From the NCBI GenBank assembly GCA_023246565.1, contig JAHFIE010000010.1:1-22409 (forward strand): DNA of 22,409 nt, read 5' to 3'. Positions 15,401 to 22,126 of this stretch are shown here, piece after piece. Made by a program: the position numbers and the translations under genes. Below the pieces are notes generated by a model. The model saw only the letters and a list, made by a program, of their open reading frames with translations, made no database searches and was not told the DNA's origin. Positions within the stretch are counted from its first letter, which is position 1. Every line of letters starts with the position of its first letter. This DNA is from Candidatus Magasanikiibacteriota bacterium (lineage in GTDB: Bacteria; Patescibacteriota; Patescibacteriia; Magasanikbacterales; UBA922).

Positions 15401-18400
15401 CTGGAAAATGGAAATGTAAAAAAGGATCATGCCTATTGTACTGCGCAATGTCTTCTTATTGGATCATCAAATCAATCTTCAGGCAAAGTTGGTGTCGCGT
15501 GTGGTGACGGCGCTGTTACTGCTAGCCAAGAAGTTTGTGATATCAAAGACCCCTTGTCTAAAACTGGATGTAGTGACACTTGTTTACATAAAGGAACACC
15601 GACTGCTGCTTGGTGGTGTAACAATAATAAAGGTTCGGTGCATTGGACGAGTCAGTCTTGCAAAAAATCAGTAAGTGTTTGTGGTAATGGTTTTCTTGAA
15701 CCAGCAGAAGAATGTGAAGTTGGTGTTGCTGGTGTTACTCCAGAACTGTGTGGCACCTCTTGTATGTTTGTAAAAGCTTGTGCTGTAGGATCAACTGCAG
15801 TACCGAATGCGTGCACACCCAGTGGTTCATCACCAAAATATGCTTCTGTATCGCTTTGTGGCGATCAAGTTGTTGGCGCAGGCGAAGATCCTGATTGTGA
15901 ATGGAAAGCTCTGGACAATGGTAATGATCTTGCATCCGGTCCAGCGCAAATGGTTGAAGCCAAAGGACAAGCCAGTGTTGTGGCAGGAACAAAGTACCAA
16001 GAAACAAAAATTAAAGCCAGTATTGCAACAACCGTGAAAGTTGTTGAAGGAAAAGCAAACTACCAACTCATGTGTGGTTATCATGAATTTGTTTTGCCTG
16101 ATTCAACTGGTCATTATAATGATTGCGTGGGTAATGAAAACGAAGATGGTGAGTATGACAATCATTTGGGTGTTGATGGCCAATCCTGTTGTTTACCACG
16201 GCCAAAGTGGTCAGAGGTGTATCCGAGTGATGGGGCTGGCATTAATGGTTCTCCTGCAATTTGTCTTAATTCTCTTATTCGTGTTCGGTTTGATAAAGAA
16301 ATGCGTTCAGAAACAATTACCAATAATATACTTTTGGTTCGAGGTCATGCTGAGGCAAATTACACGTGCGCAACCAGTACTTTTGACGTCACTGGTTTTG
16401 TTACCACAACACTCCAGTATTCACAGACCAATGCCCAGGCTGGATTTTGGGCAACAGTATGGGAAAAAATTAAAGCTTGGTTTAATCACCTCACGGGAGG
16501 AACAGCCACGGCAACAAGTGTAAAAAATTCACTTGATATTACCAATATTACGAAGTGGTGCGCGAATGAAATACCCGTAGCTGTTACGACGAAAACACAA
16601 ATTATTGATAACGCGACAAGCACGGTTGCCTCTCTTGCTATTGGTTCTCTCCTTGACTCGAATGCAGTGTATGGAGTCATTATGCGGGGCAATATGGGTG
16701 GAATCGTAGATGTGCGTGGTGTACCGCTTGGAGCTCATGATGGTTTGGGAAGAAATGATATTTGGTTCTTTAAAACCGGAAATAAAGATTTTATTTGTAA
16801 AATTGCAAGCGTGAGTGTGGATCCCAAGAGCTATCTTTACAAAGTTCCTAATTCGTCTGCTGACTTTTTGGCTAATGCCGCGACTGAACAAGGACAATTA
16901 CTCAGTCCTATTCCTGGCATTTACAACTGGCAATGGTCGTGGGAACCAAAAGCCAATCCTGTTTTTTCCATTCCAACTCCAAATACTCCAACAGATAAAG
17001 AAAGCGCGAGTATTAGTGCAAAAAATATTGAAGGCCATATTGCTGGCATTGTTTCAGCAAAAGTAACTGATGATATCACTGAAGTCAATAAACAGGTTGG
17101 TAAATCATTTACCGCGACTTTTGATCTTAATGCTCTGTTTTGTGCTCATCCTTGGCCCAATAATGATTATCCATTTAAAGATGAGAAATATAATTTTAGT
17201 TCGAGTTATTGTAGTGATGCTGGTTTGGCTGGTAATCTGAATGATGACCTGCCGTATTTGAACGATCCATTGATTTTTTCACCCTCAGAATCACAAGTTA
17301 TTAAAAAATGTTCTTTGAGTGGTATTCTTTGTGAAAGTAATCAGAATTGTGACGCTACGAAGATGAGTATTCCTCCGGTTGGTGGAGTGACTGTTCCTCA
17401 AGGTCAAAAATTATGCTTAATGGCCGGTACTGCTCCGGTTCTTAACGGCCAAAGTCTCATGAGTTGTTCTGAAGTGAGTCAGTGTTATTTCAGTTCAGCA
17501 AATCTTCCGGCCGAGCTTATGAGTGATGTGGTTGTGGTCAATAAAAAAGCATATCTCGCCACAAAAAGTGGTTTGTCGATTTACGATGTTTCTGATATCA
17601 CGAAACCAGTGCTCGTAAGCAGTCTTGCTACGCCAGGACTTTTTCATACTCGTGTTGTGGTTGTCGAGCCATATGCCTATGTTTCGGCTCATGATGGTGG
17701 ATTACAAATTATTGATATTTCAAATTCTGCTGAACCACAATTATTGAATACAACGAAAGCTGGGGTTACAACGTATGATGTAGCAGTGCAAGATAAACGA
17801 GCGTATGTAGCAATTAATGATAAAAAAATTGGCGTCATTGATATTGTTGATCCCAAAAATCCTAAAGTGGTAACAACCGTGACTGCGCCCCAAGAAGTGG
17901 TCAAAGTATTTGTCGCGCAAAATCGTCTTGTAGCTGCTCCGTTTAGTTTTAACGGATATGTTTTTGATATTACCAATACTGATGCTCCAACGTCATTGGG
18001 TAAATTTCAAGTACCAGGTCTTATTTCTGATGTTGTTATGACTTCAGATATGTACCATGTTTCTGCGATTGCTGGTTCTGGTTTTAGTGGTGGAGTGTAT
18101 ACGGTTGATCCAAACCTTAAAGCAACAGTATTAATCGTTTCTGGTTCACTTCCCACAAAGTCATTATTGTTTGATGGTGGAAAACTTTACACTGCCGAAG
18201 TTTCGGGCGCGGTGCGAGAAATTACCTTTGGCGCTAATAAATCATCATCGTTTACAAAAACCTATACCTTGCCGGGTATTGCTACTATTTCAAAAATCGT
18301 ATCGAGTAATGGTAACTGGTATTTGTTGGGACAGAGTGTTGCGAATGAACAAATTATTGGTGTATTGAACAAAGCTGTTTATGACTCAAATTCAGTTTCT

Positions 18401-21400
18401 TGTGATAATAATTTTCCGCAATCATGGCAAAATCTTTGTACCACGGTCGGAACAAATCAAGTCGTGGTTCCAGCTGCTCTGGCCGAAGACATTTTACGTC
18501 GGTATGTTTTCTTGAATGATAAAAATGATGATGCCATTGGTATACAAATTTTTATGGCCACGGGGACTACGATCGGGGAATGGTATGAAGCCAAGTTTAA
18601 TGGTCTTGGAACCATGAAGCCAACAGTTCTGTCTGGTTACAATGCTCTTACTGATGGGAATAATTATTATATTAAGGCATTAAATTACCTGCCCGGAGAT
18701 GGTACCCCAGGCACAGATAATGTTTTTCACAATGTTTACTTATTTAGTATTAATCCAAACGCTCAACCCGAAACTCGCGATGTGTTCAATCGTCTCATTA
18801 AAAATTTGGATTTTAATATTAATTTGACTGATCATAGTTATTGTTTGTCAGGGACAGGTAATATACGAACAGCCCCGGACGATATTTCAACCGTGACGCT
18901 TTCGGCTTGCTCTACTGATTTTGATTGCCGAGATGCTTCAGGAACACCAAAGGACGGAACGAATGGTACGTGTTCAAACGCTGAAACCAAATTTCATCGT
19001 GATTGGACTCGGCTTCATGCTATTCAAAAAGCACAAGATTCTCTTGATGCCTATTTTGCCCAACATGCGTATGATGTTGATTTTAAAGGAGCGCTTGCCG
19101 GTGGTTCATTTGTGCCAGGATATACGGTTTCTCGTTGGGGTCAATCATGGGGACTTTTGCAAGGTCTTTCTGGTGGTGGCGTGGCAGCTGATCCATTAAA
19201 TCAATGGACTGATTGTGGAACTGGTGATAAACAGACCTGCTGGGACGCAAGTAAAACAACGTATTTTTGTCCAATATTTGCCAGTATTTACGAATATGAG
19301 TATGTTAGTTCAACGAAAAATTATGTTTTTCACGCGCCGTTGGAATTTTTTACCAAAAATGATGCGGTTACGAAACAGTTTGTTACGGTAAATAATTTTA
19401 GTACTGAACGCTGGCCTGGTTGTGCTACTGGTTCGTATAATCCGTTTAACCAACAATGTGGAGATGGTATTCTTGGTCCTGGAGAAGAATGTGACCCTCC
19501 AGGCACCGTAGTGACGAGTGGTGAACAATGTCAGATCGGTAAAATAAAAACTAAGACCTGTACCAAATCATGTACGTGGGAAATTGGTGCGTGTCAGTTT
19601 GCTGGTACCTGCGGCAATGGTATTGTTGAGGCATCTGAAGTGTGTGATGATGGCGTGCTTAATGGCACCTATGGTCATTGTAATAAAGACAATACAGCAC
19701 TTGGTATTGTGGGCTGTACTGGATTACATGGTGCTTATTGTGGCAACAACAAAATTGATTTTGATGATAAAAATAATAATGGCCAACAAAATGCAGGTGA
19801 AAAAAGTTATGAATTCTGTGAAGTAGGTGTAAAAGGCGCGACCATAAATTATAATCTGAACAAAAATTTATCATGTGCTTGGGATTGTCAGGGAACTGGT
19901 GCTTATTGTGGCGATGGCATTGTTCAAAGTGATTATGCAGAAGCGTGTGATACCGGGAGTAAGAATGGTCAAGGACAATGTTCAGCAACGTGTACCATAA
20001 ATAAAGTTTGTGATTATCCCACGATTCCTAATAAAAGTTGCACGAGCAATACGCAATGCCCAATTACCTTATTGAATGGTGGAATGCAGGTACCGGTTTC
20101 AGATACTGCAAAAGTCTGTATGTACTCTCAGAATGGTACCCTTGCCCCAATTTTCAGTAAAAAAGTTGGGAATGAAACGAATTTCTTTTATTGCCAGGAT
20201 CATGATGAAGATTGTCAGGATGTTGATGTGTATGGTGGTGTTGGAGCAACTATTTATGCTGATCTTACGTTGGAAGAAGGACTCACGTTTCAGTCTGATG
20301 ATTTTTTCCTTGGTGATCAACCAAACTTTGTCTGCCGTTCTCTTCAGGCTGCTGATACGTATGATGAAGGTAATACTGCAGCGTGTAAACCAGTGCCTTC
20401 ATCAATATGTGGAAATGGTAGTGTTGAAGCACCTGAACAGTGTGATGATAGTAATAGTGTTTCTGGTGATGGCTGTTCAGCAACATGTGCAACTGAACCA
20501 AAGATTGTTGGTTGTGGTAATAATACGGTTGAACCAGATTTGGGAGAAAAGTGTGACTTGGGCACAAAAAATGGTGTGGCTTGTGTTCCAGGATATGGCG
20601 CGGGAAAGAGCTGTACCTACTGTGCTGGTGATTGTAAAACCATTCAAACGGTTGATTCCGGAGCATATTGTGGTAATGGTGTTATTGAAAGTGGTGAAAA
20701 ATGTGATTTGAATGCTCAAGGACAGACTATCGCACCCAAATTATGGGCAACTTGTCAGAGTGAAAAAGTAGCATGTGAAACTGTTTGTCAAAATGGGGCA
20801 GGGGATCCAGGTCCTTGTAAGATGAATTGTGCTATTTTGATGTATCCTTGTCTAAAACAAATAGATATACCTATTTGTCCGGACAAGGGGAGTTACCAAT
20901 GTTTGAATAATTGTACGGTCTTATCTCCTCAATGCGTGGCATGTGGTCTGAAAGATAATGGTGCAATACCAAAAATTGCTATTCTGAATCCGATTCTGTG
21001 GTCTTCTACTGAGTGGCCGGATAATTCTTTGTTTGATAAACTATATTTTTATAAACCAGATATTGATCCAACGACTGAAGCGAGTTTTCAGAACGCGATT
21101 GGCATTTATGATTATGCAAGTGAGTACGCAAAACAAAATCTTGATATGCATGAACCACAACCCTTTCATCCACTTGCAACATCTTTTGGTAGTATTAAAA
21201 TTGAAAGCAATCCTCAATGTAGCGGTTCATACCATTTTGCTTTCAATACTCCGAAAACAAATATTGATGGTTCAGGGCAAATCGGAATTTATTCTGACAC
21301 GCAAATTGCGGGTACTCTTTTTTCCTATCCAGTGAATGGACAAGTAAGTTCAGTGAATCAAGATATTATTATGTCACCGTCTGTGCCGCAAAATTATTTT

Positions 21401-22111
21401 CGTGTTGTTATCAAATGGAATGGGACAGATAAGGATGCTCTTCTCAATGGATATATTTATAATGAAAAATATTCTGATTCTGGAGCGAATACAGACGAAA
21501 AATCAGCTGATGCTGTGAATTATCTTGAGCGGAGTAGCAAGTTAGGATTATGTTCAGCTATGGCACAACAATCTATCCAGAATGCTTTATATTGGATGCC
21601 GGTTAAACGAAAGACTCCTTATGGTTCAGTTGGTGGTGGTGCTTACTATGGTGAAAGTTGTTTTTCAACTGATGGTGTCCAAATTCATCCTACATTGCAC
21701 ACGAACGCAACCTACATTCAATCCTACACGGTGAACACTAAATATCTTCCTACGAACGATAAGCCATTCGCGTTCTTTATTTCTGGCATTGATAAGCCCA
21801 TTACTGGCTACAAGAGTAGTTCGATTGAAGTTCAGGTCTATGGTTATCATCCTGGACAAAAACCACAATACTCGATCTACGCGCCATTACAAACGTTCAA
21901 ATTGAGTGATGCTTTTAATGATAATAAAAATGTTAATCCTGCTGCTCAATACTGGCATGTTTTCAATCTGGTTAAACAAGGAAATACCTATATTTTGAAA
22001 ACTGTTAATAATACTGATCCTGCGGGCCAAAAAGTTGGAACCTATCAAAATGGTTCAATTGAGACTGACTTTAGTCGTATTCTCTCCAATTTAACTAGCG
22101 CTGCTCTGTAG
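9488..22111 (+). CDS. Giant pilin-headed multidomain surface protein (4207 residues)
   Basis: One uninterrupted frame encodes a protein of roughly 450 kDa. Approximate residue map: signal peptide 1-30 (cleavage after IRA); T4SS-pilin-like hairpin 49-128; Asp/Gly linker; Ig/Big_5-like 175-430; IPT/TIG 448-525; LamG 527-696 plus the start of a second one to 770; IPT/TIG 840-920, 923-1036 and 1037-1150; Big_5-like 1208-1320; second LamG-like 1495-1630; Big_5-like 1673-1800; Cys-rich DUF4215 array 1903-2138; Big_5-like 2237-2433; LVIVD propeller 2673-2968; pseudopilin-like 3167-3255; second Cys array 3322-3825; unrecognised C-terminal beta-rich domain 3830-4207. There is no LPXTG or C-terminal membrane segment, so the N-terminal hairpin is the only visible anchor. 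ATG 9509 is an alternative start. It lies 47 bp after its paralogous-headed neighbour, so an operon is likely. A role in attachment to a host cell is inference. Confidence 0.9.
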   Translation: MHVFKNKMFRTIIALALFGSMFLFAPTIRAQGDTFGLNPIGKNVNLGGGDIRVTAAKIISAALGLLGIITVGIILYAGFLYMTAGGNEDQVGTAKKYIINAVIGLAIILSAFTITQFVLSSLDKAINGQSGSDDDGGGGDDDWPAGVCDKNSPDYNEAQCTSKCKLHPELSMCKKLAFYVESITPSTLQNDATGMNNITMRVLFSHPIDQATDLTKALTLKKDGEDTVLPITASLIEGNRVIEAFYKDNGQKIPPVVDKRYTLTVSSDVKDAQGKNLDTNYSFGGLQYPTTAHFMVDKNFADQVAPLIQNLTINNSGGQVIVTKGQTFVVGAKVNDRILLLKYGGVGLVRMVITEKGSTTAILNDLVAPAIAPGSSPEFLVSYTGLIDNAFKAGSTYTLTLSAFDINHKSTTATLTFKVQGSHCTDGILNGDETTVDTGGSCGTDNGLPIIKDVDPMNGASGNWISILGKNFGNQVGKVDFATDHNKNNKYDTNEWVPAQIVSCNGTPSWDSGSVVVQVPEAGDFMNNAAAQFNGINGHVEISGTTLELTNALTFEAWIKPDISGAYKTVLANVDPVAKQGYFLAVTNLQPVIWLSGLKNPGWYSSPTKLPVNVWTHIVTTYDGSNIKFYINGNLDKIFPASGSVVSTPGKKLWLGMREDFKTINQFKGGLDEIALYSKVLTPEQILAHYNEAKKVGGTYDVIVNQDGPLGYWRLGESDGTAASDSSAYGIHGVYVGGVTLDQIGIFGPNTKKVGIGKTSAIRLTSVNKVIDGKIVEVSDSTVDDVGPKPGGDGLFIKNDIKRPGLCNVGVTKETTITLGGKEITLPINNPAALPGVPVTAHGLSLGTSATANKILFGATKDPLTGQLAGGYQGEVKKATDWTDLYVNTVVPDNLKIGSVAVHVTVAGETSNGVKFSILSPDAAKAVPIISEVDPVSTTPESYITIKGNGFGGTIDHVYVADSADHVATCGSTVPDASCRDLGVDTLPAVCGTTWTDTQIIAEIPKSLAAKEYYIAVRNGQSKLMSDGKDTFIVITGTPRPSICKIDPAKGPAPLATDSPGISIYGINFSTNPVLYYWQPKAEANTYSTWLNSLTDTVNGEPTGANVLKTKTLTKIVTMLPVGATGSSMSSGPIKVKSSAGDVSNGVHYAVEKCSEAKSPLPGYHCCTKGPDTDVWKKNSQMCTGESREAGYVWRFTTGIIGYVPSVVEECNATSFPSPTPRKIQGINNSACVNSSLALRFTTGMDNTSLTNNTVKVYACADKAGAIDCANKTPVTPLDLLYQTGANTLIIRQIPPQTTLTPNTWYQVELSEKIRSLQYSVIFGVGQYTSTTLAVTKPCGPGTAYCFTFKTGTEQCTLTGAGINPPNYTTHQLGVIQNPSYVFDNTQLYLPPNLPPNPFYYFVWGKGNQECSVINVDGFPWVWSPQTNGPDSDKALAFKPPATNEYVNSRAVVSAESHTAPGNVIIKAEADVSNTTPLTGITGTDILAAAGFSGGVQGFAPTDKVVLSETISSLLALQSSFTLQLKFSQSALFPYNTLLEKKNSNGPGIGYKIKYTSGGSGNKLCFITYVEPAANVGVNHCLDNPAVDANGVHNVLLTWNKEQEKLSWINLVAPLTSQTVKVTSIPVSNDPATLVSEKQPATDPGPVFFVMKYKNEPTEFEKVTGVFHYAPTSSLIIDLYDPAVIEYEPNCIESCVNAMIRAKFNRQMDIDTYAAGFKVYECKDGVECTNAQEINLYQVDEDSDYQVLIASLGIGQTLKPNTYYKVSLNGTNSVIKALNSIQPKKQGKALPKTEWIFKTRADGTPCSVGSIVVMPHPFVANAVGQKDKFIATPYSSPNACSKLGQALNKWDYQYQWSTEDTNVATVSGVGAAHDGNISPFCTSACVKKGSTIPKNNQNPNPLIPLCGNTTVDGGEDCDIGAPGESVGTSCDLNCLRPGNIASTTPQNFNNQNLCGNGIVETNVGEQCDPGHLENGNVKKDHAYCTAQCLLIGSSNQSSGKVGVACGDGAVTASQEVCDIKDPLSKTGCSDTCLHKGTPTAAWWCNNNKGSVHWTSQSCKKSVSVCGNGFLEPAEECEVGVAGVTPELCGTSCMFVKACAVGSTAVPNACTPSGSSPKYASVSLCGDQVVGAGEDPDCEWKALDNGNDLASGPAQMVEAKGQASVVAGTKYQETKIKASIATTVKVVEGKANYQLMCGYHEFVLPDSTGHYNDCVGNENEDGEYDNHLGVDGQSCCLPRPKWSEVYPSDGAGINGSPAICLNSLIRVRFDKEMRSETITNNILLVRGHAEANYTCATSTFDVTGFVTTTLQYSQTNAQAGFWATVWEKIKAWFNHLTGGTATATSVKNSLDITNITKWCANEIPVAVTTKTQIIDNATSTVASLAIGSLLDSNAVYGVIMRGNMGGIVDVRGVPLGAHDGLGRNDIWFFKTGNKDFICKIASVSVDPKSYLYKVPNSSADFLANAATEQGQLLSPIPGIYNWQWSWEPKANPVFSIPTPNTPTDKESASISAKNIEGHIAGIVSAKVTDDITEVNKQVGKSFTATFDLNALFCAHPWPNNDYPFKDEKYNFSSSYCSDAGLAGNLNDDLPYLNDPLIFSPSESQVIKKCSLSGILCESNQNCDATKMSIPPVGGVTVPQGQKLCLMAGTAPVLNGQSLMSCSEVSQCYFSSANLPAELMSDVVVVNKKAYLATKSGLSIYDVSDITKPVLVSSLATPGLFHTRVVVVEPYAYVSAHDGGLQIIDISNSAEPQLLNTTKAGVTTYDVAVQDKRAYVAINDKKIGVIDIVDPKNPKVVTTVTAPQEVVKVFVAQNRLVAAPFSFNGYVFDITNTDAPTSLGKFQVPGLISDVVMTSDMYHVSAIAGSGFSGGVYTVDPNLKATVLIVSGSLPTKSLLFDGGKLYTAEVSGAVREITFGANKSSSFTKTYTLPGIATISKIVSSNGNWYLLGQSVANEQIIGVLNKAVYDSNSVSCDNNFPQSWQNLCTTVGTNQVVVPAALAEDILRRYVFLNDKNDDAIGIQIFMATGTTIGEWYEAKFNGLGTMKPTVLSGYNALTDGNNYYIKALNYLPGDGTPGTDNVFHNVYLFSINPNAQPETRDVFNRLIKNLDFNINLTDHSYCLSGTGNIRTAPDDISTVTLSACSTDFDCRDASGTPKDGTNGTCSNAETKFHRDWTRLHAIQKAQDSLDAYFAQHAYDVDFKGALAGGSFVPGYTVSRWGQSWGLLQGLSGGGVAADPLNQWTDCGTGDKQTCWDASKTTYFCPIFASIYEYEYVSSTKNYVFHAPLEFFTKNDAVTKQFVTVNNFSTERWPGCATGSYNPFNQQCGDGILGPGEECDPPGTVVTSGEQCQIGKIKTKTCTKSCTWEIGACQFAGTCGNGIVEASEVCDDGVLNGTYGHCNKDNTALGIVGCTGLHGAYCGNNKIDFDDKNNNGQQNAGEKSYEFCEVGVKGATINYNLNKNLSCAWDCQGTGAYCGDGIVQSDYAEACDTGSKNGQGQCSATCTINKVCDYPTIPNKSCTSNTQCPITLLNGGMQVPVSDTAKVCMYSQNGTLAPIFSKKVGNETNFFYCQDHDEDCQDVDVYGGVGATIYADLTLEEGLTFQSDDFFLGDQPNFVCRSLQAADTYDEGNTAACKPVPSSICGNGSVEAPEQCDDSNSVSGDGCSATCATEPKIVGCGNNTVEPDLGEKCDLGTKNGVACVPGYGAGKSCTYCAGDCKTIQTVDSGAYCGNGVIESGEKCDLNAQGQTIAPKLWATCQSEKVACETVCQNGAGDPGPCKMNCAILMYPCLKQIDIPICPDKGSYQCLNNCTVLSPQCVACGLKDNGAIPKIAILNPILWSSTEWPDNSLFDKLYFYKPDIDPTTEASFQNAIGIYDYASEYAKQNLDMHEPQPFHPLATSFGSIKIESNPQCSGSYHFAFNTPKTNIDGSGQIGIYSDTQIAGTLFSYPVNGQVSSVNQDIIMSPSVPQNYFRVVIKWNGTDKDALLNGYIYNEKYSDSGANTDEKSADAVNYLERSSKLGLCSAMAQQSIQNALYWMPVKRKTPYGSVGGGAYYGESCFSTDGVQIHPTLHTNATYIQSYTVNTKYLPTNDKPFAFFISGIDKPITGYKSSSIEVQVYGYHPGQKPQYSIYAPLQTFKLSDAFNDNKNVNPAAQYWHVFNLVKQGNTYILKTVNNTDPAGQKVGTYQNGSIETDFSRILSNLTSAAL
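9632..9871 (+). other. T4SS-pilin-like two-helix module of the giant protein
   Basis: Two helices flank the loop YMTAGGNEDQ, and the flanks DIRVTAAKI and TQFVLSSL align with the DIRVIAARI and VQFILKSL of the 740-residue protein. The shared stretch begins with GDTFGL.PIG in both proteins. Confidence 0.8.
10829..12940 (+). other. IPT/TIG and LamG domain block
   Basis: Four IPT/TIG-like Ig folds are visible, with openings such as PIIKDVDPMNGASGNWISIL and PIISEVDP..TTPESYITIKG. Between the first and second lies a LamG/concanavalin-like jelly roll (about 11066-11575) with FNGINGHVEI, LTFEAWIKP, WTHIVTTYDG and GGLDEIALYSKVLT. Directly after it, GPLGYWRLGESDGT looks like the start of a second LamG that is cut short. 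LamG domains usually bind sugars or proteins. Confidence 0.75.
15200..15895 (+). repeat. Cys-rich DUF4215-type array 1 (about five units)
   Basis: Five degenerate protein repeats open with CG(N/D)..V....E.C(D/E): CGNTTVDGGEDCD, CGNGIVETNVGEQCD, CGDGAVTASQEVCD, CGNGFLEPAEECE and CGDQVVGAGEDPDCE. Each of the first four ends in a C..(T)C pair. This is the pattern of the DUF4215/Myxococcus Cys-rich repeat, probably disulfide-bonded outside the cell. Confidence 0.78.
17505..18390 (+). repeat. Seven LVIVD-type blades forming a beta-propeller
   Basis: I count seven units of about 40-44 residues. The best show DV.V.....Y.A...G...(I/Y)D(V/I).....P.....: SGLSIYDVSDITKPVLVSS, GGLQIIDISNSAEPQLLN, KKIGVIDIVDPKNPKVVTT and NGYVFDITNTDAPTSL. 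The last three are more diverged. Seven blades match the expected closure of LVIVD propellers. Confidence 0.78.
18985..19255 (+). other. Pseudopilin-like C-terminal domain inside the giant protein
   Basis: RDWTRLHAIQKAQDSLDAYF resembles the helix of PulG-like pseudopilins. It is followed by GGSFVPGYTVSRWGQSWG, then VAADPLNQWTDC and CWD, matching the 'P.DPlN..' and CWD ending seen in related CPR surface proteins. The hydrophobic N-terminal pilin helix is absent here. The assignment is by pattern only. Confidence 0.5.
19453..20960 (+). repeat. Cys-rich DUF4215-type array 2
   Basis: At least seven further units occur, including CGDGILGPGEECD, CGNGIVEASEVCDDG, CGDGIVQSDYAEACD, the near-canonical CGNGSVEAPEQCDDSN with GDGCSATC, CGNNTVEPDLGEKCD and CGNGVIESGEKCD. 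A spacer region without clear repeats (about 20050-20400) and a final Cys-dense stretch (20760-20950) are included. Confidence 0.78.
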
Positions 22112-22116
22112 GCACG

Positions 22117-22125
22117 TGCTATACT
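22117..22125 (+). promoter_or_regulatory. Possible extended -10 promoter for the last gene
   Basis: TGCTATACT fits the extended -10 form TGN-TATAAT with one mismatch. No -35 box is found at a suitable distance. Transcription would begin near 22132, only about 4 nt before ATG 22136, giving an almost leaderless mRNA. Readthrough from the giant gene is the alternative. Confidence 0.4.
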
Positions 22126-22126
22126 T

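Noticed and set aside
16041..16523. 160-codon open frame in another + frame
   Set aside because: Shadow of the giant gene, whose own frame here carries a recognisable Big_5-like domain. The product has no recognisable motif or start signal.
20076..20711. 211-codon open frame in another + frame inside the giant gene
   Set aside because: It overlaps a real Cys-rich array with clear CGNG..E.CD repeats. The alternative translation is Val/Leu/Met-rich without any domain, as expected of a shifted frame.
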